Assembly (NCBI RefSeq): GCF_900115395.1
Contig: NZ_FOWE01000002.1
Coordinates: 248,001-312,000, forward strand
Direction: 5' to 3'
From: Geodermatophilus obscurus
Lineage (GTDB): Bacteria; Actinomycetota; Actinomycetes; Mycobacteriales; Geodermatophilaceae
DNA: 64,000 nucleotides
Shown here one piece after another: positions 40,911-51,079 of the stretch. The notes under the pieces were generated by a model, which saw only the letters and a list, made by a program, of their open reading frames with translations, was not told where the DNA came from and did not search any database. Within the stretch, counting starts at the first letter, position 1. Each line of letters starts with the position of its first letter. The translations under genes and the position numbers were made by a program.

Positions 40911-41815
40911 AGCCCGGCCGCCGCCAGGACGTCGAGGTGGTAGGCCTGCACCGGGCCGGCGTGCACGAGCTCGAGGTCGTCGAGTGCCTGCGACGCGGTG
41001 AACGCCGCCGCCCGCGCGTGGTGGTGCACCTGCAGCACGCGGTCGAGGACGTCGGCGGCGTGGAAGGCCCGCGCCCCGGGCACGTCGGCGCCGGGCCGCA
41101 GCGCCAGCACCTCGCGCACCTGCCCGGCCAGGTCGGCGGGCAGCGCCGCGAGCTCCCGCTCCTCGAGCGTGGCCATGACCCGCTCCAGGGCGTCGCCGAG
41201 CAGCACCTCACCGGCGAACCCGGCGTCGGGCAGGACGACGTTGTGCAGGTGGTGGGTCAGCCCGAGCAGGAACGGCGGCACCGGGTCGGCACCGACCACG
41301 GGGGCCACCAGGGCCCCGTAGACGGCGACGGTCAGGCAGTGGTCGCCGTGGCTCTCCGGCGGCTCGACCACGATCCGCTGGCGGCCCGGCGCGGTGGCCC
41401 CCGCGCGCGGCTGGGCGTTGAGCGCCCCGGCCAGCGCAGGCGGCGTGCCGGGGGAGGGGAGCGGCCCCAGCGCCGCGCGCAGACGATCGCGCAGGCCGGC
41501 GTCGAGCGGCCCGGCGACCTCGTCGAAGCCGCGCTCCAGCACGGCGAGCGCCTCGCCGTCGGAGAGCCCGGCACCGGTCAGCACGCCGGCGTCGATGCCG
41601 GCGAGCCGGGCGCGGGCGACGGCGGCCGCCGTCTCCGAGTACGCGACCGCCGCGACGTCCTCGCCGGAGACCAGCCGCGCCCAGGCGCGGGCGAAGGCCT
41701 GCTCGGCGAGCGAGCCGGGCCGGCCGGCGACCCGGACCCGCTTGGCGTCACCGATCTCGGCGAGCAGCGGCCGGAGGGCGGCGAGGGGGACGAGCGGAGG
41801 GGCGAGCGCGGTCAC
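40907..41815 (-). CDS. HD-like/EboA-like helical protein of the operon
   Basis: This encodes 302 residues from GTG at 41815, overlapping the inositol synthase stop by 4 nt. A long helical N-terminal half is followed by ESHGDHCLTVAVYGALVAP, FLLGLTHHLHNVVLPDAGF and FHAADVLDRVLQVHHHARA. These histidine/aspartate pairs are spaced like an HD-domain metal site. HD proteins are usually phosphohydrolases, and a phosphatase acting on an inositol phosphate would fit the step after Ino1. EboA-like scaffold function is an alternative. Not a confident family call. Confidence 0.7.
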   Translation of the reverse strand: MTALAPPLVPLAALRPLLAEIGDAKRVRVAGRPGSLAEQAFARAWARLVSGEDVAAVAYSETAAAVARARLAGIDAGVLTGAGLSDGEALAVLERGFDEVAGPLDAGLRDRLRAALGPLPSPGTPPALAGALNAQPRAGATAPGRQRIVVEPPESHGDHCLTVAVYGALVAPVVGADPVPPFLLGLTHHLHNVVLPDAGFAGEVLLGDALERVMATLEERELAALPADLAGQVREVLALRPGADVPGARAFHAADVLDRVLQVHHHARAAAFTASQALDDLELVHAGPVQAYHLDVLAAAGL

Positions 41816-43035
41816 CGGGCGGAGACGCCGGCGGCCAGCCAGTCGAGCAGCGCGGTCTCCTGCCGGTGGAACGCGTGCTCCGGGACGCTGCCGTCGGCGG
41901 TCATCGGCGCCTTGAAGAACCAGCCGAGCTGCCGCTGCACGCCGCCCTCGCCGCGCTGCTGCGCGAGGTCGGTGAGCCGGGCCAGCTCGACGGCCAGCGG
42001 CGCGGCGAGGATCGAGTCGCGGCACTGGAAGTCGACCTTGATCTGCATCCGCTGGCCGAGGAAGCCGACCAGGTCGATGGCGTCCCAGGCCTCCTTCTGG
42101 TCCCCGCGCGGCCGGTAGTAGTCGATCCGGACGACGTGGTCCTCGACCGGGTAGCCGAGGATCGAGTCCAGGACGCTGCCCTTGGTCTGCAGCTTGCTCT
42201 CCAGCGAGTCGGGGTCGTCGAGGGCCAGGCCGTCGCGGTTGCCGAGGATGTTGGTCGAGTACCAGCCCTCGACGGTGAGCGACCGGGCGCGGAAGGCCGG
42301 CGCGAGCACCGTCTTCATCATCGTCTGGCCGGTCTTGCCGTCCTTGCCGGCGACCGGGACGCCGCGCTGCTCGGCGAATGCCACCAGCGCGGGGACGTCG
42401 GCGGCCAACGACGGCGTGAAGTTGACGTAGCCGGCGCCCTCGGCGATCGCGGCGTAGGCGTAGACCATCGCCGGGGTGATGGCGCGGTCGTCGGCGTCGA
42501 GCCCGGCCTCGAAGGCCTCGACCGTCTGCAGCGCCGGGGCGGCGGGGTCGGGCCAGCGCTCGGTGGAGGCCAGGTTGACCAGCACCAGGCCGTCGAGGGC
42601 CTCCTCCTCGCGGAAGCGGCGGAGGTCGGCGCGGACGGCGTCGACCTGCGCGCGGCGGGTCTCGGCCAGCACCACGTTGCCGCCGGTGACGTTGCGGCAG
42701 AAGTCGGCGTCGCCAGCCGCGGGCCAGGGGGTCAGCGCCGACAGCGCCGGGCCGGCCTGCTCGAGCTGGCGGGAGTCGAGGACGCCGTGCTGCTCGGCGG
42801 CCTTGCGCAGGTCGGATCCGTCGAGGTCCCAGCCGCGGACGACGAGGGACTCGTAGCCGACCAGGCCCGTCGTCTCCTCGACCGGACCGCCGGCCACCTG
42901 GAGCCCCGCCAGTGGCAGGCCGTCGGTGCCCGCCGCCCCGATCCGCACCAGTTCCAGGCCGGCGACCGCGGTCGTGGCTACCGCACCCCCGAGTCCGACC
43001 ACAGCGACGCCGACGCGACGGGACTGCTGGACCAC
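41812..43035 (-). CDS. ino1: myo-inositol-3-phosphate synthase (first gene of the operon)
   Basis: This encodes 407 residues from GTG at 43035, with GGAGG six bases upstream. The NAD-binding start is VGVAVVGLGGAVATTAVAGL. The core family block is GKDGKTGQTMMKTVLAP, followed by YSTNILGNRDGLALDD and SKLQTKGSVLDSILG, which carry the active-site lysines and asparagine. It converts glucose-6-phosphate to inositol-3-phosphate. It differs from the usual actinobacterial Ino1 by a longer central insertion. A dedicated copy heading a nine-gene operon implies an inositol-derived product. Confidence 0.93.
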   Translation of the reverse strand: MVQQSRRVGVAVVGLGGAVATTAVAGLELVRIGAAGTDGLPLAGLQVAGGPVEETTGLVGYESLVVRGWDLDGSDLRKAAEQHGVLDSRQLEQAGPALSALTPWPAAGDADFCRNVTGGNVVLAETRRAQVDAVRADLRRFREEEALDGLVLVNLASTERWPDPAAPALQTVEAFEAGLDADDRAITPAMVYAYAAIAEGAGYVNFTPSLAADVPALVAFAEQRGVPVAGKDGKTGQTMMKTVLAPAFRARSLTVEGWYSTNILGNRDGLALDDPDSLESKLQTKGSVLDSILGYPVEDHVVRIDYYRPRGDQKEAWDAIDLVGFLGQRMQIKVDFQCRDSILAAPLAVELARLTDLAQQRGEGGVQRQLGWFFKAPMTADGSVPEHAFHRQETALLDWLAAGVSAR

Positions 43036-43216
43036 AACGACCTCCGCGAGACTGGGGGGCTGTTCCCCCGGTGCCGCGACCGAGCCTGGCACAGCGGTTG
43101 TGCACTCGCTGGGTGGAATCGAGATTCTGCTCCACAATCCGGTCGCGCACGGCGTGTCCCTGGACGGCGGGGCCACGATGGGTCCTGACCACCCGCCGAC
43201 ACCCGAGGAGAGCACC

Positions 43217-43837
43217 GTGACCGTCCCGTACTCCGACCAGCCGTCGGCCGCGATGGTCGTGCCGCGCTTCGCCGTCCGTCAGCGGATCACCGTGATGGTG
43301 AACCGCTACGAGGTCCGCGCCGTGGGGCCGGACGGCAGCGAGCAGCAGCTGCTCGCGATGGCCCAGCAGAAGCGGCTCAAGCTCAAGGAGGAGGTCGTGT
43401 TCACCGCCGACGAGGGCGGGAGCCGGCCGGTCTTCTCCTTCCGCGCGCGCCAGCGCCTCGACGTGCGCGCCGAGCACGACGTGTTCGACGAGTCCGGCCA
43501 GGTCCTCGGCTCGTTCAAGAAGCGCTTCGGCGCGAGCCTGCTGCGCTCGACCTGGGACCTGTCGGTGCCGGGACTGACCGCCGTCGGGCAGGAGCGCCGG
43601 CCGTTCATCGCGATCCTGCGGCGCGTGTGGGAGCTCATCCCGTTCCTCGGCGACGTCTGGGTGCCCTTCGTCTTCCACTTCGACTTCGTCGACACCGCCA
43701 CCGGGGCGCCGGTCCTGGTCGTGGAGCGGCGGAAGTCGATCCGCGACCGCTACGACGTCTCCGTGCCCGACCCGCGGCTGGATTTCCGGGTCGCGGCGTC
43801 GATGGCCGTGGCACTGGACGCCCTGCAGAGCCGGTGA
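43217..43837 (+). CDS. LURP-one/tubby-like protein
   Basis: This encodes 206 residues from GTG at 43217, preceded by GAGGAGAG. Strand-rich segments FAVRQRITVMVNRYEVRAVG, FSFRARQRLDVRAEHDVFD and GQVLGSFKKRFGASLLRSTW are typical of the LURP-one-related (scramblase/tubby-fold) family. A hydrophobic turn lies in the middle (WELIPFLGDVWVPFVF). The biochemical role in bacteria is unknown. It is coupled to the GH16-like gene by a GTGA overlap. Confidence 0.85.
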   Translation: MTVPYSDQPSAAMVVPRFAVRQRITVMVNRYEVRAVGPDGSEQQLLAMAQQKRLKLKEEVVFTADEGGSRPVFSFRARQRLDVRAEHDVFDESGQVLGSFKKRFGASLLRSTWDLSVPGLTAVGQERRPFIAILRRVWELIPFLGDVWVPFVFHFDFVDTATGAPVLVVERRKSIRDRYDVSVPDPRLDFRVAASMAVALDALQSR

Positions 43838-44589
43838 GCGCGTTCGTCGACGACTTCGGGGGCGCCGACCTCGACCGCGACGTCTGGGTGCCGCACTACC
43901 TGCCCCAGTGGAGCTCCCGCGCGGCGACGGCGGCCCGCTACGAGGTCCGCGACTCCTGCCTGCGCCTGTACCTGCCCGACGACGCGCCGCTGTGGTGCCC
44001 CGACGACCACCCGCCGCTGCGGGTCTCGGGCATCCAGTCCGGCGTCTTCTCCGGGCCGGTGGGCAGCACGGTCGGGCAGCAGCCGGTGCGGCCGGGCGCC
44101 GTCGTCCGGGAGGAGCAGCCGGCGCGGTGGGGCTGGACACCGCACCACGGGCTGCTGGAGATGCGCGCCCGGGCCACGGTGACCCCGCGGTCGATGGTGG
44201 CCTGGTGGACGGTCGGCCTGGAGGACGAGCCCGGGCGCAGCGGGGAGCTGTGCGTCATGGAGGTCTTCGGCGACGCCGTCGACCCGGTGGCGGGTGCGGC
44301 CGTCGGGATGGGCGTGCACCCCTTCCGCGACCCGCGGCTGGTCGACGACTTCGCCGCGCCGCGTCCCGGGATCGACGTCGCCGACTGGCACACCTACGCC
44401 GTCGACTGGCGGCCCGACGGCGCCGTGTTCTCCGTCGACGGCGCCGAGGTGCGCCGCGTGGCGGTGACCCCCGACTACCCGGTGCAGACGATGCTGGCCG
44501 TCTTCGACTTCCCGGAGAAGGCGGTGCCGGGCGAGCCCTACGTCGTCCCGGAGCTCGTCGTCGACTGGATCCGCGGGGAGTCCGGCTGA
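43834..44589 (+). CDS. GH16-like (concanavalin A-like lectin/glucanase fold) protein
   Basis: This encodes 251 residues from GTG at 43834. The beta-jelly-roll pattern is clear: FVDDFGGADLDRDVWVPHYL, GLLEMRARATVTPRSMVAWW, ELCVMEVFGDAV, DWHTYAVDWRPDGAVFSVDG, and a last VVDWIRG strand. The catalytic ExDxxE of family 16 is only partly recognisable (VMEVFGDA). There is no signal peptide, so it may be an intracellular carbohydrate-binding protein rather than a secreted glucanase. It forms a coupled pair with the LURP-like gene. Confidence 0.8.
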   Translation: MSAFVDDFGGADLDRDVWVPHYLPQWSSRAATAARYEVRDSCLRLYLPDDAPLWCPDDHPPLRVSGIQSGVFSGPVGSTVGQQPVRPGAVVREEQPARWGWTPHHGLLEMRARATVTPRSMVAWWTVGLEDEPGRSGELCVMEVFGDAVDPVAGAAVGMGVHPFRDPRLVDDFAAPRPGIDVADWHTYAVDWRPDGAVFSVDGAEVRRVAVTPDYPVQTMLAVFDFPEKAVPGEPYVVPELVVDWIRGESG

Positions 44590-44611
44590 CCGCGCGGGGC
44601 GCCGCGGGCGA

Positions 44612-45166
44612 TCAGGTCGGCAGCGGGAAGACCAGCAGGGAGCTCGACGCCGTCGCCACGAGCTTCCCGGCCCCGTCGAGGACCTGCCCCTCGGCGAAGG
44701 CCACCCGGCGGCCGGGCTTGACCACCGTCCCGACGGCGGTCAGCGTGCCGCTGTCCCGCGTCACCGCCCGCAGGTAGGTCACCTTCAGCTCGATGGAGGT
44801 GTAGCCGACGCCTTTCGGCAGCGTGGAGTGCACCGCGCACCCCGCGACGGTGTCCAGCAGCGTGCAGACCAGCCCGCCGTGCACGACGCCGATCGGGTTG
44901 TAGACCGACTCGTCGACGGCGCAGGTGAACTCGACCCGGCCCGCCTCGACGGAGACCACGCCCATCTTCACCAGCACGGAGATCGGCGGGGGCGGCAGGA
45001 CGCCGTCGCGGATGGCCTCCAGCGTCTCCAGGCCGGAGCGCTCCACGGCGCCGGCCGCGGTGACCATCGGGTCGTACCAGGTGACCGTCCGGGAGCGCGG
45101 CTCCCCCCAGGAGGCGGGCACGGCGCCGGTCAGCGGGTCGGTCAGCGGGTCGGCCTCAGTGCTCAT
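44612..45166 (-). CDS. PaaI-like hotdog thioesterase
   Basis: This encodes 184 residues from ATG at 45166. The thioesterase signature YNPIGVVHGGLVCTLLDTVA (residues about 92-111) and the following SIELKVTYLRAV strand are characteristic. It hydrolyses acyl- or aryl-CoA thioesters in the cytoplasm. The start lies 11 bp inside the end of the upstream HxlR-type regulator gene, so the two are one transcription unit. Confidence 0.9.
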   Translation of the reverse strand: MSTEADPLTDPLTGAVPASWGEPRSRTVTWYDPMVTAAGAVERSGLETLEAIRDGVLPPPPISVLVKMGVVSVEAGRVEFTCAVDESVYNPIGVVHGGLVCTLLDTVAGCAVHSTLPKGVGYTSIELKVTYLRAVTRDSGTLTAVGTVVKPGRRVAFAEGQVLDGAGKLVATASSSLLVFPLPT

Positions 45167-45662
45167 GCCGCTGCTCCTCGGGGACGCCGGCCAGTGCGCG
45201 GCCGGCCGGGGTGAGGACGCGCTCGACCCGGGACCGGTTGACCGGCTCCCCGCACGTGCGGCACACCCACTCGGCGTCGACCTGGTGCTCCTCGTGCCCG
45301 TGCGGGGCGTGGTGCAGCCGCACCGGCGGCTCCTCGGCGGCCCAGCGGTCGCCCCACTGCAGCAGGGCCTGCAGCACCGGCAGCAGGTCGCGGCCCGACG
45401 CGGTCAGGTGGTAGCCCGAGCGGGGCGGTGCGTCGCTGTACTGCCGGCGCTCGAGCACCCCCGCCGCCACCAGGGCGTTGAGCCGCGCGGTCAGGCGGTC
45501 CCGCGGGGCGCCGGTGCCGCGGGCGATGTCGCTGAACCGGTGGTTGCCCAGCGAGACCTCCCGGACCACCAGCAGCGACCAGCGCTCGCCCACCAGCTCG
45601 AGGGCGGCGGCGATGGTGCAGGGGCGGCCGGGCAGCCCGGCGAGGTCGAAGGACGCGGTCAC
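45156..45662 (-). CDS. HxlR-family transcriptional regulator
   Basis: This encodes 168 residues from GTG at 45662. The HxlR winged helix is clear: PCTIAAALELVGERWSLLVV, GNHRFSDIARGTGAPRDRLT, LERRQYSDAPPRSGYHLT. A C-terminal extension carries CRTCGEPV, a possible half zinc knuckle or redox-sensing pair. It probably controls the coupled thioesterase gene. Confidence 0.9.
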   Translation of the reverse strand: MTASFDLAGLPGRPCTIAAALELVGERWSLLVVREVSLGNHRFSDIARGTGAPRDRLTARLNALVAAGVLERRQYSDAPPRSGYHLTASGRDLLPVLQALLQWGDRWAAEEPPVRLHHAPHGHEEHQVDAEWVCRTCGEPVNRSRVERVLTPAGRALAGVPEEQRHEH

Positions 45663-45730
45663 CCGAGTCAGTTTGCACGTCGAACCGACGGGCCGCCACC
45701 CCCGGGACGTGCCTGCCCGGGAGCGGCGAC

Positions 45731-45760
45731 GGGCGGGGACCCCGGGTGGGGTCCCCGCCC
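45731..45760. terminator. perfect GC-rich hairpin downstream of sdhB
   Basis: GGGCGGGGACCCC pairs perfectly with GGGGTCCCCGCCC around GGGT. It lies beyond the larger repeat-type hairpin at the sdhB stop and upstream of the HxlR start. Confidence 0.7.
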
Positions 45761-45770
45761 GCAGGTGGGG

Positions 45771-45841
45771 TGCTGGAACGGCCCCCTCGCAGGGTCCCGC
45801 CGCGAGCGTGCGAGCGGTGGGGGGGCGAGGGGGTCCTTCCG
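45771..45841 (-). repeat. R-type long hairpin at the sdhB stop (copy 1)
   Basis: On the minus strand it runs from GGAAGGACCCCCTCGCC just after the sdhB stop, through an inner hairpin (CCGCTCGC/GCGAGCGTGCGAGCGG region), to GGCCGTTCCAGCA. Copies 2 and 3 share both ends and the position directly after a stop codon. A terminator role is likely. Confidence 0.75.
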
Positions 45842-46615
45842 CTAGCTCTTCGGACGCGCGCCGGCGCGCAGGGCGCCGAGGAGGTCGTGGTTGAGCCGCG
45901 AGATGTTCTCCATCGAGATGCCCTTCGGGCAGCTGGCGGAGCACTCACCGATGTTCGTGCAGCCGCCGAAGCCCTCGAGGTCCTGCTGGTGGATCATGTT
46001 GATCACGCGGTCGTTGCGCTCCGGCTGCCCCTGCGGCATGAGGCCCAGGTGCACGACCTTCGCCGACGTGAACAGCATCGAGGACGCGTTCGGGCAGGCC
46101 GCCACGCAGGCGCCGCAGCCGATGCAGGTGGCGGCGTCGAACGCGGCGTCGGAGTCCTTCTTGGCCACCAGGATCGAGTGCGCCTCGGGCGCGGTCCCGG
46201 TCGGGGCGCTGATGTAGCCGCCCGACTGGATGATCCGGTCGAGGGCGCTCCGGTCGACGGCGAGGTCCTTGATGATCGGGAACGCGGTCGCCCGCCAGGG
46301 CTCGATGTCGATCGTCTCGCCGTCCTTGAACGACCGCATGTGCAGCTGGCAGGTCGCCGTCTGCGGGTGCGAGTCGTGCAGGCCGTTGCCGTGCGCGCGG
46401 CCGTTGATCATGACACCGCAGGAACCGCAGATCCCCTCACGGCAGTCGTGGTCGAAGGCGACCGGCTCCTGCCCGTCGAGGATGAGCTGTTCGTTGAGGA
46501 CGTCGAGCATCTCGAGGAAGGACATGTCCGGGGAGATGTCGGTGACCTCGTAGGTCACCATCTTCCCCTTCTCCGTCGCGTCCCGCTGACGCCAGACGCG
46601 CAGCTTGAGGTCCAT
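45842..46615 (-). CDS. sdhB: succinate dehydrogenase/fumarate reductase iron-sulfur subunit
   Basis: This encodes 257 residues from ATG at 46615, directly after the sdhA stop. The 2Fe-2S cluster ligands lie in [19 protein letters not shown] and the following ATCQLH. The 4Fe-4S and 3Fe-4S ligands lie in [15 protein letters not shown] and [15 protein letters not shown]. It passes electrons from FAD in SdhA to the membrane quinone site. The length and lack of a fourth subunit gene indicate the type B enzyme. Its stop codon abuts the R-type hairpin. Confidence 0.96.
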   Translation of the reverse strand: MDLKLRVWRQRDATEKGKMVTYEVTDISPDMSFLEMLDVLNEQLILDGQEPVAFDHDCREGICGSCGVMINGRAHGNGLHDSHPQTATCQLHMRSFKDGETIDIEPWRATAFPIIKDLAVDRSALDRIIQSGGYISAPTGTAPEAHSILVAKKDSDAAFDAATCIGCGACVAACPNASSMLFTSAKVVHLGLMPQGQPERNDRVINMIHQQDLEGFGGCTNIGECSASCPKGISMENISRLNHDLLGALRAGARPKS

Positions 46616-48562
<1,947 letters not shown>

Positions 48563-48580
48563 GGTCGTAGTCGCTCCTAG

Positions 48581-49306
48581 TCAGCCGACGAGCCCGGAGA
48601 GGATGCTGAGCGGCGGGATCAGGAACCCCGCGGTCAGCACCACCGCGAAGACGGTGGCGAAGGCGTTGACCGTCCGCTCCCGCTTCTTGTTGCTCTGCCC
48701 CAGCGTCTGGGTGGCGCTCCAGATGCCGTGGCGCAGGTGGAACCCGAGCGCGAGCAGCGCGACGATGTAGACCGCGGTGATGAACGGGTTGGAGAAGCCG
48801 GCGATCACGCGGTCGTACGGCGTCGAGGCGGTGCCCTCGGGGTTCGCCACACCTGCGGTGAGATCGAGGATGTGGTAGATCACGAACAGCGCGAGGATGA
48901 CCCCGCCCCAGCGCATGGTGCGCGAGGCGTAGCTCTGGGCGACCTGCTTGCGGGCGACGTACTGCACGGGACGGGCGCGCTTGGCCTGGCGCCACAGTGA
49001 CACGGCGGCCCAGATGTGCGCCGCGACCGCGGCCAGCAGGACGACGCGGATGATCCACAGCGTCGTCTGCGCCGGGACCGCGGGCTCACCGATCGTGCGG
49101 ATCCACTCCGAGTAGCCGTTGAACGACTCCCGGCCGGAGAAGATCTTCAGGTTCCCGATCATGTGCGCGACCAGGTACAGCACCAGGATGATGCCGCTGA
49201 CCGCCATCACCGCCTTCTTGAAGACCGAACTGGTCTTCGCGGCCTTCGGGGTCCTGCGCTGGCCCGAGTGCGTCACCGTCACCACGCCACCAAAGTTAGG
49301 CTCCAT
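48581..49306 (-). CDS. sdhC: succinate dehydrogenase cytochrome b subunit
   Basis: This encodes up to 241 residues from ATG at 49306; a downstream GTG near 49282 is an alternative because no ribosome site precedes the ATG. Five hydrophobic helices are visible (AVMAVSGIILVLYLVAHMIG, LWIIRVVLLAAVAAHIWAAV, GGVILALFVIYHILDLT, FITAVYIVALLALGFHLRHG, VFAVVLTAGFLIPPLSIL), with histidines placed to bind two hemes as in the single-anchor b558 type. No separate sdhD exists here. The gene is first in sdhCAB and divergent from the molybdopterin oxidoreductase gene. Confidence 0.93.
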   Translation of the reverse strand: MEPNFGGVVTVTHSGQRRTPKAAKTSSVFKKAVMAVSGIILVLYLVAHMIGNLKIFSGRESFNGYSEWIRTIGEPAVPAQTTLWIIRVVLLAAVAAHIWAAVSLWRQAKRARPVQYVARKQVAQSYASRTMRWGGVILALFVIYHILDLTAGVANPEGTASTPYDRVIAGFSNPFITAVYIVALLALGFHLRHGIWSATQTLGQSNKKRERTVNAFATVFAVVLTAGFLIPPLSILSGLVG

Positions 49307-49438
49307 AACCCGGTGTCGGCCATGTGAACACGCAGTGAGCCATGTCATGTGAGGGAACCCTCAGCGCAGGTCAGGACGTTGGTGGTCGCTCGCGGGCATG
49401 GCAGCGTGCCCGGCACACCACCCGAACGAGGAGGACGC

Positions 49439-50047
49439 GTGGCAGGACCGACCCGGGGCTTCCTCGGCAGACGCCGCGAGCGTGACCCCCGGCTGCCCCC
49501 TGGCCAGTACGACGTCGGCCGCGACTGGCCGGTGCTGACCGCCGAGCCCACCCCGCGCATCGCGCCGGAGACCTGGAGCATCACCGTCGACGGGCGGGTG
49601 GAGGACCCGACCACCTGGACCTGGGACGAGGTCCACCGGCTGCCTCCGTCGGAGTACCGCGGCGACATCCACTGCGTGACGACGTGGTCGAAGTTCGACA
49701 CCCACTTCGCCGGTGTCAGCGTGGACACGCTGCTGGAGGCCGCCCGCCCGACCGGCGACGCGCACTTCGTCATGGCGACGGCCAAGACCGGTTACACGAC
49801 CAACCTGCCGCTCCAGGACGTCACCGGTGGGAAGGCGTGGATCGTGTGGGAGTTCGGCGGGGAGCCCCTGCCGGTCGAGCACGGCGGCCCGGTGCGGCTG
49901 CTGGTGCCGCACCTCTACTTCTGGAAGAGCGCCAAGTGGGTCACCCGGCTGACCCTCCTCCAGCGCGACCAGCAGGGCTTCTGGGAGCAGAACGGCTACC
50001 ACGACCGCGGTGACCCCTGGCGCGAGCAGCGCTACCAGGGTGACTGA
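49439..50047 (+). CDS. sulfite-oxidase-like molybdopterin-dependent oxidoreductase
   Basis: This encodes 202 residues from GTG at 49439, preceded by AGGAGG; an upstream ATG at 49349 gives an unlikely N-terminus. The molybdopterin-binding domain is seen: PETWSITVDGRVEDPTTWTW, the Mo-ligand cysteine in DIHCVTTWSKFDTHFAGVS, and the GYTTNLPLQDV and VPHLYFWKSAKWVTRL segments. It lacks a Tat signal and the dimerisation domain of full sulfite oxidases, so it is probably a cytoplasmic YedY/SUOX-core protein. The following flavin reductase is the likely electron partner. Confidence 0.92.
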   Translation: MAGPTRGFLGRRRERDPRLPPGQYDVGRDWPVLTAEPTPRIAPETWSITVDGRVEDPTTWTWDEVHRLPPSEYRGDIHCVTTWSKFDTHFAGVSVDTLLEAARPTGDAHFVMATAKTGYTTNLPLQDVTGGKAWIVWEFGGEPLPVEHGGPVRLLVPHLYFWKSAKWVTRLTLLQRDQQGFWEQNGYHDRGDPWREQRYQGD

Positions 50048-50825
50048 GGAAGGACCCCGCTGCCCCCCACCGCTCGCAGGCTCGCGGCGGGACCCTGCAG
50101 CGGGGCCGACGGGTCCCCCACCGGGCCGGCGGGCCCCGGCCGGCGGGTGGCGGACGGCGACGGTGCGCGAGGTCGACCGGCCCACCCCGCGCACGGTCCG
50201 GCTGCGGCTGGCGGTGCCCGACCGCGTCGACCACCTCGCCGGCCAGCACTACGTCGTCCGGCTGACCGCCGAGGACGGCTACCGCGCCCAGCGGTCGTAC
50301 TCGGTGGCCTCGTCGCCGGGCGACCCGCTGGTCGAGCTGCTCGTCGAGCGCCTCGACGACGGCGAGGTGTCGACCCACCTGGCCGACGTCGTCGAGCCCG
50401 GCGACGCCCTCGAGGTGCGCGGGCCGATCGGCGGCTGGTTCGTGTGGGAGGGGGACGGGCCGGCGCTGCTGGTCGGCGGCGGCACCGGGGTGGTGCCGTT
50501 CGTGGCCATGTGGCGCACCGCGCTCGAGCTCGGGCGCACCGACCTGCTCCGGATCGCCGTGTCCACCCGCACGGTGGCCGAACTGCCCTACGCCGACGAG
50601 CTGCGCGCGGCCGGGGCGCTGGTGGTCACCACCCGTGAGCCCTCCGGCATCCGCCCGGCCGGCCGGCTGACCGCCGCGGACCTGGTGCCGCTGTGGGAGC
50701 CCGGGCAGACCGCCTACGTGTGCGGCTCCACGCCGTTCGCCGAGGCGGCCGGCCGGCTGCTGGTGGGGCTGGGCGTGCCGGCCGCCGACGTCCGGGTCGA
50801 GCGGTTCGGCCCCAGCGGCAGCTGA
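50040..50825 (+). CDS. ferredoxin reductase-like FAD/NAD-binding protein
   Basis: The conserved fold starts at GWRTATVREVDRPTPRTVRL. It continues with the FAD motif AQRSYSVASSPGDPLVEL (RxYS), the NAD-binding LLVGGGTGVVPFVAMWR and the terminal YVCGSTPFAEAAGRLL. The start is uncertain: the only in-frame starts upstream of the conserved strand are GTG at 50040 and ATG at 50010, both overlapping the previous gene. With GTG at 50040 the first 22 or so residues are encoded by the R-type repeat. It probably feeds electrons to or from the adjacent molybdopterin enzyme. Confidence 0.85.
   Translation: MTEEGPRCPPPLAGSRRDPAAGPTGPPPGRRAPAGGWRTATVREVDRPTPRTVRLRLAVPDRVDHLAGQHYVVRLTAEDGYRAQRSYSVASSPGDPLVELLVERLDDGEVSTHLADVVEPGDALEVRGPIGGWFVWEGDGPALLVGGGTGVVPFVAMWRTALELGRTDLLRIAVSTRTVAELPYADELRAAGALVVTTREPSGIRPAGRLTAADLVPLWEPGQTAYVCGSTPFAEAAGRLLVGLGVPAADVRVERFGPSGS
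50044..50107 (+). repeat. R-type long hairpin (copy 2) at a gene junction
   Basis: It starts within the oxidoreductase stop codon with GAGGAAGGACCCCGCTGCC and ends GCAGCGGGGCCG. It is nearly identical to copy 1 read in reverse. The reductase reading frame downstream passes through it. Confidence 0.75.
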
Positions 50826-50841
50826 CCGGCGCGCACCGGAC

Positions 50842-50994
50842 TCAGCGCCGGGAGCGCAGCCAGGAGCCCAGGGCCACCCCGGCCAGGGCCCAGAAGGCGC
50901 CGGCGCCCACCCCGGCGAGCACGATCCAGAAGGGGACGCGCAGCTCGTCGTCCACGGGGCGCGGGGTCGGGACCGGACCGGGTGCGTCGCTCAT
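50842..50994 (-). CDS. small single-pass membrane protein, 50 aa
   Basis: The ATG at 50994 opens a Pro/Asp-rich 18-residue N-terminus. One membrane helix follows (FWIVLAGVGAGAFWALAGVA) and a basic end (SWLRSRR), giving N-out or N-in insertion with a positive anchor. No family is recognised. It converges with the flavin reductase gene. Confidence 0.6.
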   Translation of the reverse strand: MSDAPGPVPTPRPVDDELRVPFWIVLAGVGAGAFWALAGVALGSWLRSRR

Positions 50995-51079
50995 GGCGAC
51001 GAGCCTGGCGCGGGACGGAGCCCGCGGTCCAGGGGCTCGCGGTCCAGGGGTGCTGCCGGTGTGACCTCCGCCGCGGACG

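Noticed and set aside
33601..43035. The operon as a mycothiol biosynthesis cluster
   Set aside because: No MshC or MshD is present, and the YcaO, MBL, Gfo/Idh and TIM-barrel genes have no place in mycothiol synthesis; only the first-step logic is similar.
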